Shown piece after piece: positions 7,616 through 15,010 of a stretch of 24,081 nt of DNA (position 1 is its first letter; the number at the start of each line of letters is the position of its first letter). The stretch is from NCBI GenBank assembly GCA_002409525.1, contig DHNM01000017.1, forward strand, positions 1 to 24,081, given 5' to 3'. The translations under genes were made by a program, and so were the position numbers. Below the pieces are notes generated by a model. The model was not told the DNA's origin. It saw only the letters and a list, made by a program, of their open reading frames with translations, and ran no database searches. The stretch comes from Eubacterium sp. UBA5416 (GTDB lineage: Bacteria; Bacillota; Clostridia; Lachnospirales; Lachnospiraceae).

Positions 7616-8245
7616 ATGGATTTTTCTGAAGTGTCGTGCAGAGAATTTGTGGATGTCCTGGGGTCTAAAGCTCCGGTTCCCGGCGGCGGCGGAGCTTCCG
7701 CACTTGTCGGGGCCGTAGGCTGTGCCCTTGGAAATATGGTTGGAAGTCTGACGGTCGGAAAAAAGAAATATAAAGATGTAGAAGCAGATATGGCCGCACT
7801 GACAGCACAGGCAGAAAAGATTCAAAGCGATCTGCTCGGGTTGATTCAGCGGGATGCAGAAGTGTTTGAACCTTTATCTAAGGTTTATGCCATGAAACAT
7901 GACACCGAAGAGCAAAAGCAAAAAAAAGCCGAGGCGATGGAGAAGGCCCTTCGGGAGGCATGTACAGTTCCGATAGAGATTATGGAAAAAACCTGCGAGG
8001 CGATAGAGCTGCTGGTGGAATTTGCGTCAAAAGGATCTGTTATGGCAGTCAGCGATGCCGGTGCAGGTGCAGCATGTTGTTCAGGCGCTCTGAAAGCAGC
8101 CAGTCTGAATGTCTATATCAACACAAAGTCTATGTCAGACAGGTCGTATGCAGATCAGCTAAATAGGAGCTGTGATCGAATGCTAGAAAAATACACAAGA
8201 ATTGCCGAAGACATTTTTAATGATGTACAATCCAGGCTGAAATAA
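7616..8245 (+). CDS. fchA: Methenyl-THF cyclohydrolase, FchA type
   Basis: This 209-residue protein belongs to the formiminotransferase-cyclodeaminase fold family. In acetogens and purine fermenters, stand-alone members act as methenyl-THF cyclohydrolase, converting 10-formyl-THF and 5,10-methenyl-THF into each other. The glycine-rich VPGGGGASAL loop (21-30) and the C-terminal AVSDAGAGAACCSGAL stretch are the recognisable conserved parts. The rest is helical and rich in Glu, Lys and Ala. GGAGG at 7602-7606 sits nine bases before the ATG. Its place between fhs and folD is exactly the pathway order. Its presence matters because the neighbouring FolD appears to lack cyclohydrolase residues. A role in histidine breakdown (true cyclodeaminase) is the alternative but does not fit the context. 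Confidence 0.88.
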   Translation: MDFSEVSCREFVDVLGSKAPVPGGGGASALVGAVGCALGNMVGSLTVGKKKYKDVEADMAALTAQAEKIQSDLLGLIQRDAEVFEPLSKVYAMKHDTEEQKQKKAEAMEKALREACTVPIEIMEKTCEAIELLVEFASKGSVMAVSDAGAGAACCSGALKAASLNVYINTKSMSDRSYADQLNRSCDRMLEKYTRIAEDIFNDVQSRLK

Positions 8246-8264
8246 GATAATGAGGAGATTCAAA

Positions 8265-9122
8265 ATGGCAAAAAGGCTGCTTGGCAAAGAAGTCAATCAA
8301 GATCTGAATGATAAGATTAAAAAAAATGTAGAAAAACTGCAGAAAAAGGGAATTGCTCCAAAGCTTGCAATCATACGCGTTGGAGATAACCCCGGTGATA
8401 TTTCATATGAAAAAGGAGCCACAAAGCGCTGTCAGGCACTTGGAGTGTTGTGCGAGAAAGTTTTACTGCCTCATGAAGTCTCGGAAGAGGACCTTTTGAG
8501 TGTAATCGATCGAGTAAATAAGGACAATGAGATTCACGGCGTATTACTGCTTCGCCCTCTTCCGAAACATATAAATCAGGAATTAGTTGAAAACGCTCTG
8601 GATTCGGCGAAAGACGTGGATTGCATGACGAATTCTTCGATGACGGGTGTTTTTACAGGAAAGTCAATCGGATTTCCTCCCTGTACCGCACAGGCGTGTA
8701 TGGAGATTCTGGACCATTATAAGGTCGACTGCTCCGGCAAGAGGGCAGTAATTGTAGGGAGAAGTATGGTAGTTGGGAAACCGGCGGCCATGATGCTGTT
8801 ATCGAAAAATGCAACGGTCACAATATGTCATACGAAGACAAAAGATATGCCATCTGTCATTCGTGAGGCAGATATTGTGATTGCTGCAGCGGGACATCCG
8901 GGAGTAATTAGTGCCGAATGTCTGCACCCGGGGCAGACTATTATCGATGTGGGAATTAATGTAGATTCGGACGGAAACTTAAGCGGTGATGTGGATTTTA
9001 CTCAGGCGGAATCAGTCGTTGATGCGATTACTCCGGTTCCGGGAGGAGTCGGAAGCGTTACAACCTCTGTGCTGGTCAGCCATGTGGTGGATGCAGCAGT
9101 TAAAAAGGCAGGAATACAATAG
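8265..9122 (+). CDS. folD: Methylene-THF dehydrogenase (FolD family, likely monofunctional)
   Basis: This 285-residue protein has the FolD two-domain layout. A catalytic N-terminal half (HGVLLLRPLP, DSAKDVDCMT, FPPCTAQA) is followed by a Rossmann nucleotide-binding half with VIVGRSMVVGKP near 160-171. The C-terminal TPVPGGVGSVTTSVLV signature is intact. It interconverts methylene-THF and methenyl-THF using NAD(P). The aligned active site is unusual. After the conserved Tyr48, the position of the catalytic cyclohydrolase lysine (Lys54 in E. coli) is Ala52 (GCC at 8418-8420), and the glutamine of the usual QLPLP motif is Leu96. It therefore probably acts only as a dehydrogenase, with FchA as cyclohydrolase. 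The ATG at 8265 is chosen because GAGGAG precedes it by eight bases; an upstream ATG at 8250 has no Shine-Dalgarno. Confidence 0.92.
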   Translation: MAKRLLGKEVNQDLNDKIKKNVEKLQKKGIAPKLAIIRVGDNPGDISYEKGATKRCQALGVLCEKVLLPHEVSEEDLLSVIDRVNKDNEIHGVLLLRPLPKHINQELVENALDSAKDVDCMTNSSMTGVFTGKSIGFPPCTAQACMEILDHYKVDCSGKRAVIVGRSMVVGKPAAMMLLSKNATVTICHTKTKDMPSVIREADIVIAAAGHPGVISAECLHPGQTIIDVGINVDSDGNLSGDVDFTQAESVVDAITPVPGGVGSVTTSVLVSHVVDAAVKKAGIQ

Positions 9123-9148
9123 ATCAGAGAATTGTGTACTGATTTCCG

Positions 9149-9252
9149 GCAAAGCTATGCCTTTTTCATGCGGGCATGAAAAAGAGCACTGAATTCCCTG
9201 TGGCTTCTTGCACTTTTATGATACCCGGATTGTTTCGCCGTTGTGCTCCCGC
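9149..9252. repeat. Intergenic repeat copy 1 (104 bases) with hairpin
   Basis: First of two near-identical units. It carries an 11-base-pair stem, CTTTTTCATGC (9161-9171) with GCATGAAAAAG (9174-9184), on a two-base loop. Further on, GAGCAC (9184-9189) can pair with GTGCTC (9243-9248), closing the rest of the unit, so the whole repeat can fold. There is no T-run right after the stem, so it is not a standard terminator. Short open frames through it are repeat-derived and show no ribosome binding site. Confidence 0.85.
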
Positions 9253-9262
9253 GGCAAGGGTT

Positions 9263-9367
9263 GCAAAGCTATGCCTTTTTCATGCGGGCATGAAAAAGAG
9301 CACTGAATTCCCTGTGGCTTCTTGCACTTTTATGATACTCGGATTGTTTCGCACGTTGTGCTCCCGC
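9263..9367. repeat. Intergenic repeat copy 2 (105 bases) with hairpin
   Basis: Second unit, ten bases after the first. Compared with copy 1 it differs by one substitution (C to T) and one inserted base near its end. The near identity points to recent duplication or to strong selection on the fold. Downstream, CAAACAT (9375-9381) pairs with ATGTTTG (9413-9419), enclosing a GCCC/GGGC hairpin. The 448-base gap between folD and spoIVA is therefore mostly structured, non-coding sequence. Confidence 0.85.
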
Positions 9368-9429
9368 AATCCGGCAAACATTCGAATTCCGCCCTGATCG
9401 GGCTTCATTCTCATGTTTGTTCGGGTTCC

Positions 9430-9473
9430 AAGGTTATGCTTTTTCATGCTTGCATGAAAAAGCATAATCTTTT
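9430..9473 (+). terminator. Strong intrinsic terminator with 16-bp perfect stem
   Basis: TTATGCTTTTTCATGC (9434-9449) pairs perfectly with its complement at 9452-9467 over a two-base loop. Outer pairs extend the stem to about 20. TCTTTT follows (9468-9473). The core CTTTTTCATGC is the same as in the two repeats upstream, so this is a third member of that hairpin family. It would end the folT-folD transcript before spoIVA. Confidence 0.8.
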
Positions 9474-9488
9474 AACCCTTGTATCATA

Positions 9489-9518
9489 GTCATATTTCTG
9501 TTTGTTGTGTCATATAGT
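9489..9518 (+). promoter_or_regulatory. Sigma-E-type promoter of spoIVA
   Basis: GTCATATT (9489-9496) and CATATAGT (9511-9518), separated by 14 bases, closely fit the sporulation sigma-E consensus (-35 near KATATT, -10 near CATACAAT). The expected start is near 9525, about 46 bases before the spoIVA ATG. spoIVA is a classic mother-cell sigma-E gene in Bacillus subtilis, so motif and gene agree. Confidence 0.8.
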
Positions 9519-9570
9519 GTAGCAGTATCAGGCTATAGAAATATATGGGAAAGGACAGGAACAAAAGTGT

Positions 9571-11040
9571 ATGGATACATTTGCTGTTTACAAAGATATA
9601 CAAGCCCGTACCAGGGGACAATTCCTGGTGGGGGTTGTCGGACCGGTAAGGACCGGTAAATCAACGTTTATCCGCAGGTTTTTGGAGGTTCTGGCACTTC
9701 CAAACTTAAAGGAAGAAGATCAGGGTGAAATCAGGGATCAGCTTCCGCAAAGTGGCTCGGGAAAGCTCATCACAACTGTTGAGCCGAAGTTTATTCCGAA
9801 AGATGCTATGGATATCGATTTGGGTGATGACACCAAGGTGAAACTCAGATTGATTGACTGTGTGGGCTTTATGGTTCCCGATGCACTCGGAAACATGGAA
9901 AATGAAAAAGAACGAATGGTGAAAACCCCGTGGTTTGAGGAGGCTGTTCCTTTTGCGCAGGCAGCCGAGGTTGGAACAAAAAAGGTGATTTCAGATCATT
10001 CGACGATTGGGCTTTTAGTCACGACAGACGGATCATTTGGTGAGATACCGAGAGAAAACTATGTCGGCGCAGAAGAAAAGACTGTATCAGAACTGAAGAA
10101 GCAGGGAAAACCATTTGTCATAATTCTGAACACTGTTCGGCCTTACAGTGAGGATGCACGGAATCTGGCAAACGAAATCAGCCAAAAATACCAGGCAGAC
10201 TGTATTCCGGTTAATTGCGATCAGCTGCGAAAGGATGATATTGTCAAGATTCTGGAACATATTCTCTATGAATTTCCTGTACGTCAGGTAGAGTTTTACA
10301 TACCTAAATGGGTGGAACTGTTATCCCTTACAAATCCTTTAAAGAAGCAGCTTGTGGAAAGGATCAAAGACAAGACTTCAAAAATCCGGTATGTGAGGGA
10401 TGTTAAACGTCCATCTGTATCATTGGACTGCGATTACGTAAAGGATTCGACGCTGATGAATCTGGATCTGTCTACAGGTATCGTAAAAGTACGGGTTGAT
10501 ATGAAAGAAAAGTATTATTATGAGATGATGAGCCAGATGACAGGGGTGGACATCGAAGGGGAATATGATCTGATGCATACCCTGCAGGAATTATCTCAGA
10601 TGAAACGGGAATATGTCAAGGTGAAAAATGCCCTTGAATCCGTGCGCGGATGCGGTTACGGTGTTGTGATACCCGAAAAAGATGAAATTACTATGGACGA
10701 TCCGGTTTTGATCAAACAGGGAAATAAGTTCGGTGTCAAAATGAAATCGACCAGTCCCTCAATTCATATGATTAAAGCAAATATTGAGACTGAAATCGCA
10801 CCCATTGTGGGATCGGAGGATCAGGCTAATGATCTGATCGTCTACATCAAAGAAAGTGCAAAAGAAGAAGATGGTATCTGGAATACGAATATATTTGGAA
10901 AGTCTGTGGAACAATTAGTAGAGGATGGTATTAAAACTAAGGTTGCACAGATTACCGAAGATAGTCAGGTAAAACTTCAGGAATCTATGCAAAAGATAGT
11001 TAATGACAGCAAAGGCGGAATGGTTTGCATCATTATTTAA
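9571..11040 (+). CDS. spoIVA: Stage IV sporulation protein A, spore coat basement-layer ATPase
   Basis: This 489-residue protein closely follows Bacillus SpoIVA along its whole length. SpoIVA polymerises with ATP hydrolysis into the basement layer on the outer forespore membrane and is needed for coat and cortex assembly. The Walker A motif GPVRTGKST lies at 24-32 with Lys30 in place. RLIDCVGFMVP, the TPWFEEAVPF segment, HSTIGLLVTTDGS and the C-terminal PSIHMIKANIETEIAPIVG block all match. The hydrophobic end GGMVCIII corresponds to the membrane-targeting tail that interacts with SpoVM. AGGACAGGA lies about ten bases before the ATG. It is monocistronic by appearance: a sigma-E promoter in front, and behind it only the separate 6S promoter. 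It shows that the organism can sporulate. Confidence 0.97.
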   Translation: MDTFAVYKDIQARTRGQFLVGVVGPVRTGKSTFIRRFLEVLALPNLKEEDQGEIRDQLPQSGSGKLITTVEPKFIPKDAMDIDLGDDTKVKLRLIDCVGFMVPDALGNMENEKERMVKTPWFEEAVPFAQAAEVGTKKVISDHSTIGLLVTTDGSFGEIPRENYVGAEEKTVSELKKQGKPFVIILNTVRPYSEDARNLANEISQKYQADCIPVNCDQLRKDDIVKILEHILYEFPVRQVEFYIPKWVELLSLTNPLKKQLVERIKDKTSKIRYVRDVKRPSVSLDCDYVKDSTLMNLDLSTGIVKVRVDMKEKYYYEMMSQMTGVDIEGEYDLMHTLQELSQMKREYVKVKNALESVRGCGYGVVIPEKDEITMDDPVLIKQGNKFGVKMKSTSPSIHMIKANIETEIAPIVGSEDQANDLIVYIKESAKEEDGIWNTNIFGKSVEQLVEDGIKTKVAQITEDSQVKLQESMQKIVNDSKGGMVCIII

Positions 11041-11077
11041 AATTCACTCTTGAATATTCATGACATCAGCGTTATAA

Positions 11078-11105
11078 TTGACAATAGAAAAAGAAGTAAT
11101 ATTTT
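11078..11105 (+). promoter_or_regulatory. Sigma-A-type promoter of the 6S RNA gene
   Basis: A perfect TTGACA (11078-11083) is followed after 16 bases by TATTTT (11100-11105). The predicted start near 11112 lies just ahead of the first helix of the 6S RNA. Confidence 0.6.
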
Positions 11106-11111
11106 GAAAGA

Positions 11112-11300
11112 AAAAATCGAATCATTTCCTGGAATGTTCGATGCTCCTATTATTTTGAACCTACAATTACTTTAAACGGGATGCTTATTATTGTTCTGTG
11201 GATGTCAAGCCACCCTGGAAACAGATGTCAGTGGAAGGCAAAAGCAGCTACTGCGGCGGCCCACCTGGCTTTAGCTAGGAGTCAGAAGATAGGGAACGGC
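11112..11300 (+). ncRNA. ssrS: 6S RNA
   Basis: The stretch after spoIVA has the layout of 6S RNA, the about 180-200-base regulator that mimics an open promoter and binds sigma-A RNA polymerase. The 5' TCCTGGAATGTTCG and the 3' CTGCGGCGGCCCACCTGG match the conserved closing-region sequences (E. coli 6S has GAGATGTTCG and CTGCGGCGGC). TCCTGG (11127-11132) pairs with CTAGGA (11275-11280). A terminal arm GCC/GGC with CCAC/GTGG folds around 11205-11240. The unpaired TTGAACCTACA and TTTAAACGGG would form part of the central bulge. No coding potential is convincing here. The ends are estimates; the 3' end may be the terminator at 11326-11361 followed by trimming. Confidence 0.8.
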
Positions 11301-11325
11301 ATTTCGGGGTTACAAATGAAAAAAA

Positions 11326-11361
11326 GGAGCCACTGTATTTATTACAGCAGGCTCCTCTTTT
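11326..11361. terminator. Bidirectional intrinsic terminator
   Basis: GGAGCC (11326-11331) pairs with GGCTCC (11350-11355), and CTGTA pairs with TACAG inside. TCTTTT follows on the + strand, and seven As before the stem give a T-run on the - strand. It lies just after the 6S RNA and would end that transcript before galM. Confidence 0.75.
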
Positions 11362-11380
11362 CATGTAGTCATGAAAAAGG
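11354..11380. repeat. Hairpin sharing the TTTTCATG/CATGAAAA core
   Basis: TTTTCATG (11358-11365) pairs perfectly with CATGAAAA (11370-11377) over a TAGT loop, with CC/GG pairs outside. This core is the same as in the three hairpins before spoIVA. It overlaps the 3' arm and T-run of the preceding terminator and lies 32 bases before the galM start. Confidence 0.6.
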
Positions 11381-11411
11381 CATGGTTTTCAAATCGAACA
11401 AAGGAGAACAT

Positions 11412-12455
11412 ATGTTAAAAGAAAATTTTGGAACAACACCGGATGGTGAGAAAGTATCTCTATATACACTAAAAAATAACCGGGGCGCCAGTATCAGTGT
11501 CTCGGATTTCGGGGCGCTTCTGGTCCGGGTTTGTGTGCCTGACAGGGAAGAGACATTACGGGATGTCGTATTGGGATATGATGATATTGATGAATATATT
11601 TCCGGCAGCGGATGTTTTGGAGCTGTGATTGGACGATGCGGAAACCGCACTGCAAATGCCAGATTTCAGTTGAATGGAATTACTTATCATCTGACACAAA
11701 ACGAAAATGGAAACAATTTACACAGTGGACCAGATAGTTATGACAAAAGAATGTGGACGGTGTCAGAGGCTGCAGATCAGGAAGTATCATTTGAGCTGAT
11801 AAGTCCTGACAAAGATCAGGGATTTCCCGGATGCCTGAAACTTACGGTCACATATTCACTCACGGATGACAATTGTGTCAAAATACACTATCAGGGGATT
11901 TGCGATCAGGATACGGTAGTCAATATGACAAATCACAGTTATTTCAATCTGAACGGTGCAGACAGTGGGACTACCGTAGAAGATCACTTGTTGAAGATCT
12001 ATGCGGATACATATACTCCGGTGGCTGATTCTTCCTCGATTCCCACAGGTGAGATTATATCTGTCAGGGGAACACCTTTTGATTTTACAGAGAGAAAACA
12101 AATTGGACAAGACATACGTGCGAAATCTGATCAGTTGAGATATACAGGTGGTTATGACCATAACTTTATATTAAGGCAGGGAGAGGGCATCCGCGAGATG
12201 GCTGAGGCATTCAGCGAAAAATCAGGAATCCGTATGCTTGCCTATACGGACTGTCCCGCCGTACAATTTTATACGGGGAATTCTATTGGAAACAAGAAGG
12301 GGAAAAGAGGTGCAGTTTACAAAGACCTGAGTGGATTCTGCCTGGAGTCTCAGTATTGCCCCAATGCTGTCAATACACCGGCTTTCCTTTCACCGGTGGT
12401 AAAGGCGGGGGACAGATACGATTCATTGACAGCTTATAAATTTGAAACCGTATAA
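11412..12455 (+). CDS. galM: Aldose 1-epimerase (mutarotase)
   Basis: This 347-residue protein interconverts alpha and beta anomers of galactose, glucose and related sugars before their phosphorylation. It has the family's length and landmarks: GRCGNR near 75-80, NLHSG with its substrate-binding His, the catalytic His in the TNHSYFNL segment near 172-180, the YDHNF motif, and a Glu in CLESQY near 312 where the catalytic base sits (usual form CLETQ). AGGAG at 11402-11406 sits six bases before the ATG at 11412, which is preferred over an upstream in-frame start at 11181 because that one would lie across the 6S RNA. No other galactose-pathway gene is nearby. No clear promoter fits between the terminator and the gene. 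Confidence 0.92.
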   Translation: MLKENFGTTPDGEKVSLYTLKNNRGASISVSDFGALLVRVCVPDREETLRDVVLGYDDIDEYISGSGCFGAVIGRCGNRTANARFQLNGITYHLTQNENGNNLHSGPDSYDKRMWTVSEAADQEVSFELISPDKDQGFPGCLKLTVTYSLTDDNCVKIHYQGICDQDTVVNMTNHSYFNLNGADSGTTVEDHLLKIYADTYTPVADSSSIPTGEIISVRGTPFDFTERKQIGQDIRAKSDQLRYTGGYDHNFILRQGEGIREMAEAFSEKSGIRMLAYTDCPAVQFYTGNSIGNKKGKRGAVYKDLSGFCLESQYCPNAVNTPAFLSPVVKAGDRYDSLTAYKFETV

Positions 12456-12510
12456 ACAGGAAAGAAGTTAAAAAGGTATCGCCTGGGCCGGATTTACATA
12501 TAATAAAAAT

Positions 12511-13905
12511 ATGAGAATGAAATGGGAAAATATAAATATCTTATTACTATTATTATGTGTGGCCGGTCTTATTTACTCAGATGGAATTCATAAGAACAAT
12601 CATGCTGCTTATGAAAAGCAGATTGAATCGGATGCTTCGGAAAAAAGCCCGGATAAAACCTCCACCAAGACTGAAGATGAAAACAAACCTTCTAAAGAAC
12701 AAAGTAAAGGGGAAGTGCCGGCAGATGTGAAGCCGGATACCCAAAGTGATCAGACAATGAATCAGGCTGAAGATAAAATCATCCGCGTATTGATCAAGAC
12801 GCAGGATTTTGCCGGTGATTATCATTCAAGCCTGACGTTAGTCTGCAACAGTAATACGAAGACAGAGGACGGCAGCAGGACATTTGCTGCAGGGGATACA
12901 ATTTCACTGGATACGGGCAGTGATCTTTTTGATGGAGAAGGAGTGGTAAAACTGTTTCCGGAAGATGAAAATGCGGGATTTACGGTGACATCGATGAAAA
13001 GGGGGCAGGGGACACCAACCTATGAGGGAAAACTTGAAATATACAGATCTGGAGAAGGGATGCTTCTGATCGATGTATTGAATCTCGAAATTTATCTAAA
13101 ATATGTAGTCCCAAGCGAGATGCCTTCCAACTACGAGGTAGAGGCATTAAAGGCGCAGTCTGTCTGCGCTCGTACATATGCATATAAACACATGCTGGAT
13201 GCTTCTTTATCCGATAAACATGCGGATGTGGATGACAGTGTATCATATCAGGTGTATAATAATATTTCACGCCAGGAGGTTACAGACCGGGCGGTTAACG
13301 AAACGGCAGGTCAGGTGATGCTGTGTGATGGAAAACCGATTACTGCTTATTTTTTCTCTACTTCCTCCGGAGCGACAAGCACGAACGAAGTATGGTCGGA
13401 GTCACCTGAGAAGTATCTTCAATGTGTGAACAGCGGCGGGTTGGAAAGTTCGGAGCCGTGGTTTCGATGGAATGTTACGCTTCCCCTGGATTATCTGAAC
13501 CGTCAGATTGAAAAATACGCAATCGGAACACTTAAGGATATTATGATTTTAAAAAAGAGTTCCGGAGGCGCAGTCGATGAAATGAAACTTGTCGGAAGCG
13601 ATGGGGAAAAAACATTAGACAGTGAATATAAGATTCGCCAGGTGCTTTCTACGAAGGGAATACCTGTAAAAAAACAGGACGGCACTACTACTACGCAGAT
13701 GGACCTGATGCCAAGCGCTTATTTTACATGCTCGCCAGTCTATGATCAAAATCAGGTGACAGGATACTACTTTGAGGGTGGCGGGTACGGTCATGGAGTG
13801 GGGATGAGCCAGAATGGAGCGAATCATCTCGCTGCTTCAGGAAAGAACTGGCAGGAAATACTAAACTATTTTTATAGGGAAATTGACGTATGTCCAATTC
13901 CATGA
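12511..13905 (+). CDS. spoIID: SpoIID/LytB-family lytic transglycosylase
   Basis: This 464-residue protein has one N-terminal membrane segment (about 8-22) and a charged, low-complexity Lys/Asp/Glu/Ser linker (about 28-88). The SpoIID/LytB domain begins at IRVLIKTQDF (91-100). The LKYVVPSEMP motif (196-205) contains Glu203, the equivalent of the catalytic glutamate of Bacillus SpoIID. KAQSVCARTYA, YFFSTSSGATS and the C-terminal GGGYGHGVGMSQNGA complete the signature. Such enzymes degrade denuded glycan during forespore engulfment. It could instead be a vegetative LytB-like protein; the linker is long, so I am less sure of the exact symbol than of the family. The start has no visible Shine-Dalgarno, and the upstream ATs resemble a -10 element ending only six bases before the ATG. 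Confidence 0.8.
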   Translation: MRMKWENINILLLLLCVAGLIYSDGIHKNNHAAYEKQIESDASEKSPDKTSTKTEDENKPSKEQSKGEVPADVKPDTQSDQTMNQAEDKIIRVLIKTQDFAGDYHSSLTLVCNSNTKTEDGSRTFAAGDTISLDTGSDLFDGEGVVKLFPEDENAGFTVTSMKRGQGTPTYEGKLEIYRSGEGMLLIDVLNLEIYLKYVVPSEMPSNYEVEALKAQSVCARTYAYKHMLDASLSDKHADVDDSVSYQVYNNISRQEVTDRAVNETAGQVMLCDGKPITAYFFSTSSGATSTNEVWSESPEKYLQCVNSGGLESSEPWFRWNVTLPLDYLNRQIEKYAIGTLKDIMILKKSSGGAVDEMKLVGSDGEKTLDSEYKIRQVLSTKGIPVKKQDGTTTTQMDLMPSAYFTCSPVYDQNQVTGYYFEGGGYGHGVGMSQNGANHLAASGKNWQEILNYFYREIDVCPIP

Positions 13906-13952
13906 TATGATTGCCAATATTTAACATGATGAAAGGCTATTAGGAGTTAATG

Positions 13953-14852
13953 ATGCAAAATTTCATGAAGGAAGCCCAGACTTTTATGAAGAGACTTAAT
14001 AAAGATAATGTAGGAGCGTTTGCAGCACAGGCGGCATACTTTATTTTGCTGTCTCTTATTCCCATGCTTTTACTTTTTATGACTCTCTTACAATTTACCA
14101 GTATCTCTAAAGATATGGCGAGCAGCATGCTCATGCAGGCAGTTCCCACTGAATTTCAAAGTCTGGCAGAGGGAATTATAGAGGAGGTTTATGCAAAGTC
14201 GACCTCGGTGGTGCCGGTATCCCTTGTGGTCACCCTTTGGTCTGCAGGAAAAGGAGTTAATGCGCTTACAACTGGATTTAACAGCATTTATCATGTCACG
14301 GAAACACGTGGATATATCATGGGGAGAGTGCGTTCCGCCTTTTACACTCTTGTGTTTATATTGGCCGTGATAGCATCCCTGGTATTAATGGTATTTGGAA
14401 ATACGATACAAAAGTCTCTCGAAAGATACCTGCCGGTACTTGCGAAAGTGACTTCATTTATCTTAAGTATGCGGACTTTAATTATGGTTGTGATCCTAAC
14501 TGTTATTTTTACTCTTTTGTACAAATTTATACCAAATCGTAAGGCTACAGTTAAAAGCCAGCTCCCGGGTGCTATGTTTTCGTCGGTTGCCTGGGCGGTT
14601 TTTTCACTCGGATTTTCCTTTTACCTGGATAATTTTCCGGGATTTTCAAACATGTACGGAAGTCTTACAACCCTTGTAATTGTGATGTTGTGGATGTATT
14701 TTTGCATGTATATCCTACTGATCGGTGCAGAGATTAATTTTTATTATGAAGATAGGTTAAAACAACTTCAGGAGTCTACAAGAAAAAGAGTCCATGAGGA
14801 ATATCAGAATCTAATTGACAATCCTGAGAGTGATGATCAGAGAAAAAAATAA
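13953..14852 (+). CDS. YihY/BrkB-family membrane protein
   Basis: This 299-residue integral membrane protein belongs to the YihY/UPF0761 family (once wrongly called ribonuclease BN). About six hydrophobic segments are visible, the first around AAYFILLSLIPMLLLFMTLLQF (about residues 26-47) and others near 85-100, 125-150, 165-190, 200-220 and 235-255. The TLWSAGKGVNALTTGFN segment and the late YGSLTTLVIVMLWMYFCMYILLIGAEIN region are typical. It ends in a charged tail. Molecular function is unsettled in the family. AGGAG at 13942-13946 favours the ATG at 13953 (six bases away) over the one at 13950. It lies 47 bases after the spoIID-family gene and may be cotranscribed with it. Confidence 0.85.
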   Translation: MQNFMKEAQTFMKRLNKDNVGAFAAQAAYFILLSLIPMLLLFMTLLQFTSISKDMASSMLMQAVPTEFQSLAEGIIEEVYAKSTSVVPVSLVVTLWSAGKGVNALTTGFNSIYHVTETRGYIMGRVRSAFYTLVFILAVIASLVLMVFGNTIQKSLERYLPVLAKVTSFILSMRTLIMVVILTVIFTLLYKFIPNRKATVKSQLPGAMFSSVAWAVFSLGFSFYLDNFPGFSNMYGSLTTLVIVMLWMYFCMYILLIGAEINFYYEDRLKQLQESTRKRVHEEYQNLIDNPESDDQRKK

Positions 14853-14867
14853 ATTTTCGAAGAATAG

Positions 14868-14896
14868 TTGCGTATAGGAAGCGGGTATGGTAAAGT
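14868..14896 (+). promoter_or_regulatory. Candidate promoter for the surface-protein gene
   Basis: TTGCGT (14868-14873) and TAAAGT (14891-14896) are 17 bases apart. This would give a leader of about 140 bases before the ATG at 15041. Confidence 0.4.
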
Positions 14897-14939
14897 ATAG
14901 ATGAATTTCTATATTTGTCATGCCCGACATTTCTTTTTT

Positions 14940-15010
14940 GGCGGAATGCATCCCGGCATTACCGCTGATCTAATCTTAGAATTCAAGGCTGTTTCGGCCT
15001 GATTTTAAAT
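14940..15010 (+). other. Structured leader before the surface-protein gene
   Basis: A nine-pair hairpin, GCGG-AATGC (14941-14949) with GCATT-A-CCGC (14956-14965), follows a T-rich run. Further on, AGGC and GCCT bracket a short loop before GATTTT. Neither matches a riboswitch class I recognise. The second could be a weak attenuator. Confidence 0.35.

Noticed and set aside
9149..9367. Possible CRISPR array
   Set aside because: Only two units of about 104 bases, with a ten-base gap; no short regular repeats, spacers or cas genes.
9176..9397. Open frame of 73 codons with a duplicated internal peptide
   Set aside because: It runs through the two DNA repeats, which fully explain the peptide duplication. 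There is no Shine-Dalgarno, and its start lies inside a hairpin.
11181..11411. Upstream extension of galM from 11181
   Set aside because: The extra 77 codons cross the 6S RNA and terminator and have no resemblance to the mutarotase family.
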